Below, piece by piece: positions 18,787 through 25,704 of a stretch of 64,000 nt of DNA. Every line of letters begins with the position of its first letter. The stretch's first letter is position 1. The stretch is from Lentzea terrae (GTDB lineage Bacteria; Actinomycetota; Actinomycetes; Mycobacteriales; Pseudonocardiaceae): NCBI RefSeq assembly GCF_003265345.1, contig NZ_QFWW01000032.1, positions 100,319 through 164,318 of the forward strand, in the 5' to 3' direction. The notes under the pieces were generated by a model. The model made no database searches. It saw only the letters and a program-made list of their open reading frames with translations, and had not been told where the DNA came from. Made by a program: the position numbers and the translations under genes.

Positions 18787-19789
18787 GGAGATCTCCACCG
18801 CGCCGCGTGAGCGCCGCGAACCCGTCGGCCGCCCAGCCGTGCGGCGTGGTGAAGGCGACGGTGTGCAGCGCGGGGCTGAAGAACTCGATCGGCACCATGC
18901 ACCCGCCGAACGCCGCGAGGCTCAACCCCAGCAGGATGCCCGCGCCCGTGCTCTGCTGCTGAGTGCGGCACAACGAGCCGACCAGCAGCCCGGCACCTCC
19001 GGAGACCAGGGCGAACGCGCCGAGCAGTGCGGCCGCGCCGAGCGGGTCGCCCCAGCGGACGCCGAACAGCAGCGCCGAGCCGATGAGCACGATCAGCCCC
19101 TGCAGCAACGCGATCGCGACGCGGCCGAGCGCCTCGCCGGCCACCACGACACGGGCCGGCGTCGGGGTCGCGAGCATCCGCCGCGTGACACCGAGAGCGC
19201 GGGACTCGACCAGCGCGGCCGAGGTGGTGAGCGCGTTGAGGAAGGTGAACAACACCAGCTGGTTGGCCGCACCGAGGTCGAAACCGGAGAAGTCCTGGGG
19301 GAACAGCGCCTCGCCCGTGGTGCTGGTGCGGACCTCGACCGGCTCCACCCGGACCGAGTCCACAACGGACAGAGCGGTGGCGCGGTCGAGCCCGGTGTGG
19401 GACGCGACGAAGTCACCTGCTGCGGAACGGTTCGCCTCGCGCGTCAGCGTCGTCGTGACGAGCATCCGCAACTGCTGGCCCGTGCGGTCGGCACGCACCA
19501 GCATGCGCGGCGTGTCCGCGCTCGTCCGCACCAGACCGGCACTGACCTCGCCGTGCTCCACCGCGGCGCGCAACGCTGCCTCGTCCGGGAAGTCCTTGAC
19601 CCGCACCGAGGGTTCGGTGCGCAGCGCCCCGGCTTCGCCGACCACGCCGAGCAACGGCGTGGTCGCTCCGCCGAACGACGCGCCGATGATGAAGACCAGC
19701 ATCAACGGCAGCGCCACCAGGAAGAACACGCCGGTGCGGTCGCGCGTCACCCGCCGCAGGTTCACCCACGCGATCGAGAGGATCTTCAC
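18692..19789 (-). CDS. ABC-2 type transporter permease B
   Basis: A 365-residue membrane permease: one N-terminal helix (VFFLVALPLMLVFIIGASF), a large extracytoplasmic domain of about 150 residues, then about five helices, with the ABC-2 motif LGVTRRMLATPTPARVVVAGEALGR. GTG 19789 overlaps the preceding permease stop (GTGA). With the next two genes it forms an exporter; an antibiotic, lipid or daunorubicin-type substrate is typical of this layout but is not known here. Confidence 0.88.
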   Translation of the reverse strand: MKILSIAWVNLRRVTRDRTGVFFLVALPLMLVFIIGASFGGATTPLLGVVGEAGALRTEPSVRVKDFPDEAALRAAVEHGEVSAGLVRTSADTPRMLVRADRTGQQLRMLVTTTLTREANRSAAGDFVASHTGLDRATALSVVDSVRVEPVEVRTSTTGEALFPQDFSGFDLGAANQLVLFTFLNALTTSAALVESRALGVTRRMLATPTPARVVVAGEALGRVAIALLQGLIVLIGSALLFGVRWGDPLGAAALLGAFALVSGGAGLLVGSLCRTQQQSTGAGILLGLSLAAFGGCMVPIEFFSPALHTVAFTTPHGWAADGFAALTRRGGDLLTVMPHLGVLLGFAVVLFVLGAWRLRRAVTA

Positions 19790-20961
19790 GGTCGCACCAC
19801 CTTCCGGAACAACACCAGGGCGACGGCACAGGTGACCGCGGCGAAAGCGGTCATGGCGGCGACCGAGGGCAGCACAGCGGCCACCCCGCCACCGGCCAGG
19901 TCGGCGAGCCCGCGCAGGAACCAGCGGTGCGGCGCCACGAGGCTGAGCACCTCCAGAGCGCGACCCGCCTGTGCCACGGGGAAGAACGCGCCGCCGAGCG
20001 CACCGAGCACGATCGCGACGACGGCCTGCCAGCCACCCGCCTGGTCCGCGGTCTTCGCGAGGGCGGCCACGACCGCCATCGCCCCGGTGGCGGCCAGCAC
20101 CCCGGCGAGCACCAGCAGCCCGACGCCGGCCGGGTGCCCCCAATGCGCTCCCATCAGCAACGAGGACGCCACGATCAGCACCGTCATGCTCAGCACACCG
20201 ATGACGACACTCGTGAGCAACTTGCCCGCGAGGATCGACGACCGGCGCACGGGTGCCGCGAGCAACCGCGCCAACGTGCCGATGCGGCGTTCGTCGAGCA
20301 GACCGGTGACGCCGGACTGCACGGCGAAGAACAGGAAGAACACCGCCATGCCCGCCGCGTACTGGGTCTTCGGTTCCAGCTGCCGGCGGCCGGTGGTGTC
20401 CTCGGCGACGACGGTCGAGGGCAGTGATGCGGCAGCCTCGGCGGCGAGATCGGCCGGCGGAGTGGTCACTCCGGAGTGGACGGTCGCCGCCACCGCGACC
20501 CGCACCGCGGCCAGGCGCCCGGTGTAGGCCTCGGCGAGCGAACGGGCGACCTGGGTGCCGGTCGGTGCGTCGACGTCGCCGACGACCTCGATCCGCGCCG
20601 CACGTCCCGCGATCACGTCCTCGGTGAGGCCCTCCGGCAGCAGGAACGCCGCCGTCGCCTGACCTTTGTCCACCATCGCCCTGGCTTCCGCCGCCGACGA
20701 CGCGGTGCGGAGCTCGATCGCGCCGCCCGTCGCGGCGCCGCGCAGCACCTCGTCGGTGAACGTCGTGGCGATGACTCCCCGGTCGGCGTCGGCAACCGCG
20801 TAGCGGAACACCTCGCCGTCGCCGCCGATGTTGCCCAGGATCAACGTGAACACGCCCGCGAGACCGAGCGGCAGCACGAGCGCGAGCACGTAGGCGGTGC
20901 GGTCGCGGGCTCGTTCGCGCAGGTCGCGCAGAGCGATCAGCAGTGCGTGCCGCATGGTCAC
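19786..20961 (-). CDS. ABC-2 type transporter permease A
   Basis: A 391-residue permease with the same architecture as its neighbour: N-terminal helix, a long periplasmic-side domain, then five or six helices with DERRIGTLARLLAAPVRRSSILAGKLL. The GTG at 20961 overlaps the ATPase stop as GTGA; ATG 20955 two codons later is the alternative. The tandem, related permeases probably form a heterodimer driven by the ATPase encoded just upstream. Confidence 0.88.
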   Translation of the reverse strand: MTMRHALLIALRDLRERARDRTAYVLALVLPLGLAGVFTLILGNIGGDGEVFRYAVADADRGVIATTFTDEVLRGAATGGAIELRTASSAAEARAMVDKGQATAAFLLPEGLTEDVIAGRAARIEVVGDVDAPTGTQVARSLAEAYTGRLAAVRVAVAATVHSGVTTPPADLAAEAAASLPSTVVAEDTTGRRQLEPKTQYAAGMAVFFLFFAVQSGVTGLLDERRIGTLARLLAAPVRRSSILAGKLLTSVVIGVLSMTVLIVASSLLMGAHWGHPAGVGLLVLAGVLAATGAMAVVAALAKTADQAGGWQAVVAIVLGALGGAFFPVAQAGRALEVLSLVAPHRWFLRGLADLAGGGVAAVLPSVAAMTAFAAVTCAVALVLFRKVVRP

Positions 20962-21881
20962 TCCCGCAGTGCTTTGCCGGTGAGGTGCAGGAAGACGGTC
21001 TCCAGGTTCGGCTCGTTCACCTCGACGGACCGCACCACCACGCCGTTGGACGTGACCGCGGACAGCACGACGGGCAGGCATTCCCGCGCGTCGTCGACGA
21101 CGAGTTCGAGGCCGTGCCCGTGCACCGCCACGCTCTTCACGTCGCGGATGCCGCCGAGCATCGTCGCGGCGTGGGCGAGATCCCCGTCCAGCAGCAAGGA
21201 GATCCGGTCCCGCTCGCCGAGCTGCTCCACCAGCTCCCGGCGGGTGCCCTCGGCGATGAGCCGGCCGGAGTCGATCACCCCGACCCGGTCGCAGAGCCGT
21301 TCGGCCTCCTCCATGTAGTGCGTGGTGTAGAGGATCGCCATGCCCTCGGCGGCGAGCGCCCGGACGTTGTCCATGATCTGGTTGCGGCTCTGCGGATCCA
21401 CTCCCGCGGTGGGTTCGTCGAGCACCAGCAGGCGTGGCTCGTGCAGCAGCCCGATCGCCACGTTGAGCCGCCGTTTCATCCCGCCGGAGTACTCGCGGGC
21501 CAGGTCGCCCGCGCGGTCCGCCAGGCCGACCACGTCGAGCACGTGGTCCACGCGGGCGCGGGCCGCGCCGTAGAGGCTCGCGAAGAACCGCAGGTTCTCC
21601 CTGCCGGTGAGGTCGGGGTAGAGCGCGAGCTCCTGCGGCACGTAGCCGACCAGTCGTTTGGCGGCGATGGCGCTGGTGGACATGGGCTGCCCGGCGACGA
21701 CCACCTCACCGGCGTCCGGTTCGAGCACGCCGGTGATCATCGAGATGGTGGTGGTCTTGCCGGCGCCGTTGGGCCCGAGCAGACCGTAGGTCTCTCCTTC
21801 GGCGATCGAGAACGAGACGTCGTCGACGGCCTGGACGTCACCGAACCTGCGGCTCAGGCCGGAGCATGAGAGGACCGACAT
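20958..21881 (-). CDS. ABC transporter ATP-binding protein
   Basis: A 307-residue cytoplasmic ATPase with Walker A GPNGAGKTT, Q-loop VPQELALYPDLTG, signature YSGGMKRRLN, Walker B LLVLDEPTAG and switch TTHYMEEAE, plus a DrrA-type C-terminal extension. It energises the two ABC-2 permeases that follow in 4-nt overlaps. The 5' end overlaps the USP gene's 3' end by 44 bp. Confidence 0.95.
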   Translation of the reverse strand: MSVLSCSGLSRRFGDVQAVDDVSFSIAEGETYGLLGPNGAGKTTTISMITGVLEPDAGEVVVAGQPMSTSAIAAKRLVGYVPQELALYPDLTGRENLRFFASLYGAARARVDHVLDVVGLADRAGDLAREYSGGMKRRLNVAIGLLHEPRLLVLDEPTAGVDPQSRNQIMDNVRALAAEGMAILYTTHYMEEAERLCDRVGVIDSGRLIAEGTRRELVEQLGERDRISLLLDGDLAHAATMLGGIRDVKSVAVHGHGLELVVDDARECLPVVLSAVTSNGVVVRSVEVNEPNLETVFLHLTGKALRE

Positions 21882-22302
21882 GGTGCGCTCCTTCCAGCGG
21901 GACCACGACCACCGGGCACCGCGCGTGCCGCAGGCAGTAGCTGGTGACGGAGCTCATCACCAGCACGTCCGCCCGGTGCGCGCCGTGCTCGCCGACGACC
22001 AGGCAGGCCTCGCCTGCCGAGCGCTCCACCAGCACCGGACCGGGCACGCCCTGCGGCACCTCGGTGTCGATGCGCACGTCGAGCACGGCCGGGCCGAGCG
22101 ACTCCAGCGCCGCCTCCAGGTCCTGGCGGTGCCTCGCGCTGAACGGATCGATGCCTTCGTCGACTGAGGGGTTGAGCTGGCACACCGACAGCGCCAGCAC
22201 GGACGCGTTGGTGCGCTTGGCCTCCGCGACTGCCCAGGCGAGCGCGGCCCGCGCGGCGGGGGAGCCGTCGACGCCGACGACGATGCGGGACTTGTCGTTC
22301 AT
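21838..22302 (-). CDS. Universal stress protein
   Basis: A single-domain 154-residue UspA protein (RIVVGVDGSPAARAALAWAV at the start, CPVVVVPLE at the end). Its nucleotide loop reads GEHGAHRADVLVMSSVT: the third glycine of the usual Gx2Gx9G(S/T) motif is replaced by serine, so ATP binding may be altered. ATG 22302 has GAGGAGC upstream. It precedes and overlaps the ABC exporter genes, and a dormancy-type box lies 59 nt upstream. Confidence 0.88.
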   Translation of the reverse strand: MNDKSRIVVGVDGSPAARAALAWAVAEAKRTNASVLALSVCQLNPSVDEGIDPFSARHRQDLEAALESLGPAVLDVRIDTEVPQGVPGPVLVERSAGEACLVVGEHGAHRADVLVMSSVTSYCLRHARCPVVVVPLEGAHHVGPLMLRPEPQVR

Positions 22303-22361
22303 GAGCTGCTCCTCGGGTGGGTTCGCTGATCAGCTTGCCCAGTTCCCGACCTCGTCGCGCA

Positions 22362-22375
22362 GAGCCCTTCGTCCC
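22362..22375. promoter_or_regulatory. DosR-type box, divergent USP / CBS-BON promoter
   Basis: GAGCCCTTCGTCCC, a good single copy of the window's palindrome, lies 59 nt from the USP start (leftward) and 90 nt from the CBS-BON start (rightward). No convincing partner at 22-23 bp was found. Confidence 0.55.
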
Positions 22376-22465
22376 GTGCGGGCACCGGCTTTCGCACGTG
22401 TCGCGGGTCCCCGCCCCGGATGAACGCTGGTCAGGCAGGTACCCGACGACTCGCGGAGGATTGTC

Positions 22466-23152
22466 ATGCGCGAACCCACCGTGGCCTCACTGATGACCGC
22501 CGAGGTCATCGGTGCGAGCCCCGACACGCCGTTCCAGGATCTCGTGCGACTTCTGGAGGACAACAAGATCAGCGCCGTGCCGGTGGTCGAGGACGACCGG
22601 CCCGTCGGCGTGGTCTCCGAGGCGGACCTGCTGCCCAAGGAGGAGTTCCGCGCCGGCGCCGAAGAGGCTCCCGCTCTGCTCGCCGGACGCGCGGAGAAGC
22701 ACCGCTGGGCGCAGTCCGCCGGTCTGATCGCGCGGGACGTCATGTCCTCGCCGGTGCGGACGGTGACTCCGGACACCCCGGCGAGCAGGGCGGCCCGCGA
22801 GCTCGCGGCCGCGGGCGTGCGCAGGCTGTTCGTGGTCGACGACAACGGCGTGCTGGTGGGCGTGCTGTCCCGCCGGGACCTGCTGTCGTTGTTCGTGCGG
22901 GAGGACGAGGACCTGCGCCGCGAGATCAAGGAGGAGGTCTTCGGCCGGGCGCTGTGGGTCGACCCGCGCAGCATCGACGTCGAGGTCTCCTCAGGTGTCG
23001 TCACGGTGAGCGGCCGGCTCGAGCAGCGCAGCCAGATCGAGATCGCGGAACACCTCGTGCGGGCGACCCCCGGTGTCGTGGACGTCGAGAACCACCTCAG
23101 GGCGGAGTGGGACGACACGAAGCCGAAGCGCCAGACCGAGATCTTCGGCTGA
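22466..23152 (+). CDS. CBS-domain protein with C-terminal BON domain
   Basis: A 228-residue protein: CBS 1 (about residues 6-60), CBS 2 (about 88-145) and a BON domain (about 152-215, VFGRALWVDPRSIDVEVSSGVVTVSGRLEQRSQIEIAEHLVR with GVVDVENHL). CBS pairs sense adenine nucleotides and BON domains contact lipid or partner proteins, so a membrane-linked energy sensor is plausible. ATG 22466 follows GGAGG. It overlaps the next USP gene as TGATG and forms an operon of three genes. Confidence 0.9.
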   Translation: MREPTVASLMTAEVIGASPDTPFQDLVRLLEDNKISAVPVVEDDRPVGVVSEADLLPKEEFRAGAEEAPALLAGRAEKHRWAQSAGLIARDVMSSPVRTVTPDTPASRAARELAAAGVRRLFVVDDNGVLVGVLSRRDLLSLFVREDEDLRREIKEEVFGRALWVDPRSIDVEVSSGVVTVSGRLEQRSQIEIAEHLVRATPGVVDVENHLRAEWDDTKPKRQTEIFG

Positions 23153-23595
23153 TGGGCGGCTCGATCGTCGTCGGAGTCGACGGCTCGCCGGTCTCGATGG
23201 CGGCCCTGCGCTGGGCCGTGGACGAGGCCGTGCTGCGTGACTGCGACGTGGCAGCGATATCGGTGTGGCACCGCGACAAGGGCCTCGTCTCGGGTCCCGT
23301 GTCCGCCGAGGTGGCCGTGCAACTGTCGGACGGGCACATGAAGTCGCTCGGGCAGAAGGTCCTGGACGAGGCGATGTACGACATCGGCAACGTCGGTGTG
23401 CGCATCCGCCCAGTGCTCGCCGAGGGCGATCCGCGCGGCGTGCTCGTGGACGCGTCCGCGGGCGCGGATCTGCTCGTCGTCGGCAACCGCGGGCACGGCG
23501 CGGTCGCCGAGGCGCTTCTCGGTTCCGTCAGCGCACATTGCCTGCACCACGCGGCCTGCCCCGTCGTGGTCGTGAAGGAGGCGAAGACCGGATGA
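23152..23595 (+). CDS. Universal stress protein
   Basis: A single-domain 147-residue UspA protein with VGVDGSPVSMAALRWAVDEA at the start and the complete ATP-binding motif GNRGHGAVAEALLGSVS, ending HHAACPVVVVKE. Very similar in layout to the USP at 29124. Its ATG overlaps the stop of the CBS-BON gene (TGATG), indicating coupled translation and a shared function in stress response. Confidence 0.93.
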   Translation: MGGSIVVGVDGSPVSMAALRWAVDEAVLRDCDVAAISVWHRDKGLVSGPVSAEVAVQLSDGHMKSLGQKVLDEAMYDIGNVGVRIRPVLAEGDPRGVLVDASAGADLLVVGNRGHGAVAEALLGSVSAHCLHHAACPVVVVKEAKTG

Positions 23596-23807
23596 CCAGA
23601 AAGCACTGGAGTGAACTGACTCCGTGGCAGCGCAGGACGGCGGTGGCCACCATGGTCGCGGAGGCCGCTCTCGCCGGGGCGGCGTGGACCGATCTGGCAC
23701 TGCGGCCCGCGGAGTTCGTCCGAGGCCGGAAACTGTGGTGGGCACTCGTGATCCTGATCAACTTCGCCGGCCCGATCGCCTACTTCCGCTGGGGCAGGAG
23801 GACCTGA
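23592..23807 (+). CDS. Small membrane protein, phospholipase-D N-terminal-domain-like
   Basis: A 71-residue protein with an amphipathic start (WSELTPWQRRTAVATMVAEAALAGAAW) and a second hydrophobic segment LWWALVILINFAGPIAYFRWGRR. The W(W/L)xxVxxINxxGPIxYxxxGRR ending is the PLDc_N-type two-helix module found in small actinomycete membrane proteins. ATG 23592 overlaps the USP stop (ATGA). Function is unknown; a membrane partner for the CBS-BON/USP pair is possible. Confidence 0.72.
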   Translation: MTRKHWSELTPWQRRTAVATMVAEAALAGAAWTDLALRPAEFVRGRKLWWALVILINFAGPIAYFRWGRRT

Positions 23808-23821
23808 TCCCGGCGTGCCCA

Positions 23822-23853
23822 GGGCGGTGCGGAGGAGAACCTCCGCACCGCCC
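23822..23853 (+). terminator. Hairpin terminator
   Basis: A perfect 14-bp stem (arm GGGCGGTGCGGAGG) with an AGAA loop lies just after the CBS-BON/USP/small-membrane operon and before the convergent gene ending at 23869. It is likely used in both directions. Confidence 0.85.
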
Positions 23854-23868
23854 CTTCGCGTCGACCGC

Positions 23869-24183
23869 TCAGGATGCCTTGGCGGCCTTGCGGCGCTTGG
23901 GTGACACGCGGTGGCCGTGGCCGAGCACGGTGTGCAGCAGGCCGATGCCGACCACGAACCCGAAGTCGTACCAGTTGCCGTTGTTGCGCACCTCGTAGAT
24001 GTTCACGTTGTCGGTGAACAACGAAATGATGAACGTGACCGGGTAGATCAGTCCGTGCCACACCCCGCGCCAGAACCCCGCGACCGTCACACCGTCTACA
24101 GCGGACACCGCGTTCGGTCCGGCCGCGCAGGCCGTGGCCACGAGTGCCACGGCCACCAGCACCACCCACGTCCGGCGGGCCAT
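23869..24183 (-). CDS. Small lipoprotein-like membrane protein
   Basis: A 104-residue protein with a signal/lipobox-like start (VVLVAVALVATAC, Cys about residue 19), then WRGVWHGLIYPVTFIISLFTDNVNIYEV and NNGNWYDFGFVVGIGLLHTVL as a second membrane segment, ending in a basic tail. The WHG(L/I)I.P..FI.SLF...V.IYE..NNG..YD.GF pattern is a recurring small membrane family of unknown function. It lies 6 nt downstream of the GerW-like gene, so the two probably share a transcript. Confidence 0.72.
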   Translation of the reverse strand: MARRTWVVLVAVALVATACAAGPNAVSAVDGVTVAGFWRGVWHGLIYPVTFIISLFTDNVNIYEVRNNGNWYDFGFVVGIGLLHTVLGHGHRVSPKRRKAAKAS

Positions 24184-24189
24184 CGCGGC

Positions 24190-24528
24190 TCAGTCCTTCT
24201 GCCGCGGCCGGAGAACGCGCGCCACGACCAGGAGCGCGGCGACGGCCATCGAGCCGGCGACGGCGATCAGCCGGTTCACGTCGACCGCGGGCTTCCAGTG
24301 CAGCTCGCCGTGGTCGATGACGTAGGCACCCGCCGGCTTCGCGGTGAGGCCGAAGCCTCCGCCCTCGCCCTCCTGGCCCTTCTCGTCCCGTCCGGTGCCG
24401 CCGCCCGCGCCGCCCGCGATGGTGGCGGCGGCGATCACGGTGATCCCGTCCCGTTCGACGGGCTCGGCGTAGACGGTGCGCGCCTCCAGCGAGTCCTTGG
24501 TCCTGCCGATGATCTCGTCGATCTTCAT
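24190..24528 (-). CDS. GerW (YtfJ) family protein
   Basis: A 112-residue protein. Its N-terminal TVYAEPVERDGITVIAAATIAGGAGGG and the glycine-rich GGFGLTAKPAGAYVI...W(K)PAVDVNRL are the GerW/YtfJ signature; a C-terminal helix follows. In Bacillus GerW affects spore germination; in actinomycetes the family is widespread and of unknown role. ATG 24528 has GAAGGGAG upstream, and a box lies 62 nt further up. Confidence 0.85.
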   Translation of the reverse strand: MKIDEIIGRTKDSLEARTVYAEPVERDGITVIAAATIAGGAGGGTGRDEKGQEGEGGGFGLTAKPAGAYVIDHGELHWKPAVDVNRLIAVAGSMAVAALLVVARVLRPRQKD

Positions 24529-24590
24529 CGTCGCTCCCTTCGACGTCGGACTGACGCCTCCAGCCTCGGCGGTGGCACCGCGGCCGGACA

Positions 24591-24604
24591 GGGGCGCAGG
24601 TCCT
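24591..24604. promoter_or_regulatory. DosR-type box upstream of GerW-like gene
   Basis: GGGGCGCAGGTCCT matches the window's palindrome, 62 nt from the ATG at 24528. It lies just after the stop of the acetate kinase gene on the same strand, marking a new transcription unit. A partner at 23 bp is poor. Confidence 0.55.
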
Positions 24605-24618
24605 CGCGCCGGTGAGCC

Positions 24619-25704
24619 TCAAGCCACTGGGCCGTGGCCCAGCGCGGCACGGGTCTGTCCGGCGATCTCCAGGTCTTCCCTGGCCTCGACGACCCACACT
24701 CCGACAGCCGACCCGTCCCGGCTGATCCGTCCCGTCCCGGTGTTGCGGTCCGCGTCCACGCCGATGCCGAGGAACTCCAGCCCGGCGGCGGCGTCGGCAC
24801 GCAGCTCGGCGTCGTGCTCACCCACGCCGCCGGTGAAGACCAGCAGGTCGATCCCGCCAAGTGACGCGGCCATCGCGGCGATCCCCTGACGCAGCCGGTG
24901 CACGTACACCTCGATCGCGAGCACCGCCCGCCGGTCGCCGGCCGCTGCGGCTCGGCGCACGTCGCGCAGGTCGCCGCCGGCTCCGGACAGGCCCGCGAGG
25001 CCCGCGTGGTGCTCCAGACCGTCCTCCAGCTCGTCGAGGGACAGCCCCGCCCGTTGCAGCCACACCAGCAGACCGGGATCGACGTCACCGCTGCGGGTCG
25101 CCATCACCAGGCCCGCCAGGGGAGTGAAGCCCATCGTCGTGTCCACCGAACGTCCACTCGCGACAGCCGCGAGCGACGCCCCGGCGCCGAGGTGGCAGCT
25201 GACCACGCGGCCGTCCGGCGTGCCGGCCAGCTCGGCCGCGCGCCGGGAGGCGTAGGAGTGCGACAGCCCGTGGAATCCGTACCTGCGCAACTCCCACTTG
25301 CGTTGCCACGCCGCGGGTACGGCATAAGTCGTCGCGGCAGCCGGCATCGTGGTGTGGAACGCCGTGTCGAAGCACGCGACGTGCGGGACCGCGGGCAGCA
25401 GCTCTCGGGCGGCGTCGATGCCGGCCAGCGCACGGGGTTGGTGCAACGGGGCGAGCGCGGTGAGGGCCTCGATCTCGTCGCGCACCTCGTCGTCGATCAC
25501 GGTCGCGCTGGTGAAGGCGGATCCGCCGTGCACGACCCGGTGCCCGGCCGCGTCCACGGCGGGGGCGTGGCCGAGGAAGTCCCGCAGCGGACCGGTGTCT
25601 CCCTGCCAGCGCTCGACGTGGTGCTCGGCGAGGACGGTGCCGTCGTCGCCGAGCACACCGAGCTTCAGGCTGGAGGAGCCCGCGTTCACCACGAGAACGT
25701 TCAC
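24619..25704 (-). CDS. ackA: Acetate kinase
   Basis: Converts acetyl phosphate and ADP to acetate and ATP. The 361-residue protein has the family start VNVLVVNAGSSSLK, the RVVHGG motif, YGFHGLSHSYASRRAAEL and the phosphate-binding CHLGAGASLAA, then VFTGGVGEHDAELR. It is shorter than the usual 390-400 residues, but no core motif is missing. GTG 25704 overlaps the phosphoketolase stop (GTGA). Acetyl phosphate from phosphoketolase therefore passes directly to ATP synthesis within one operon. Confidence 0.95.
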   Translation of the reverse strand: MNVLVVNAGSSSLKLGVLGDDGTVLAEHHVERWQGDTGPLRDFLGHAPAVDAAGHRVVHGGSAFTSATVIDDEVRDEIEALTALAPLHQPRALAGIDAARELLPAVPHVACFDTAFHTTMPAAATTYAVPAAWQRKWELRRYGFHGLSHSYASRRAAELAGTPDGRVVSCHLGAGASLAAVASGRSVDTTMGFTPLAGLVMATRSGDVDPGLLVWLQRAGLSLDELEDGLEHHAGLAGLSGAGGDLRDVRRAAAAGDRRAVLAIEVYVHRLRQGIAAMAASLGGIDLLVFTGGVGEHDAELRADAAAGLEFLGIGVDADRNTGTGRISRDGSAVGVWVVEAREDLEIAGQTRAALGHGPVA

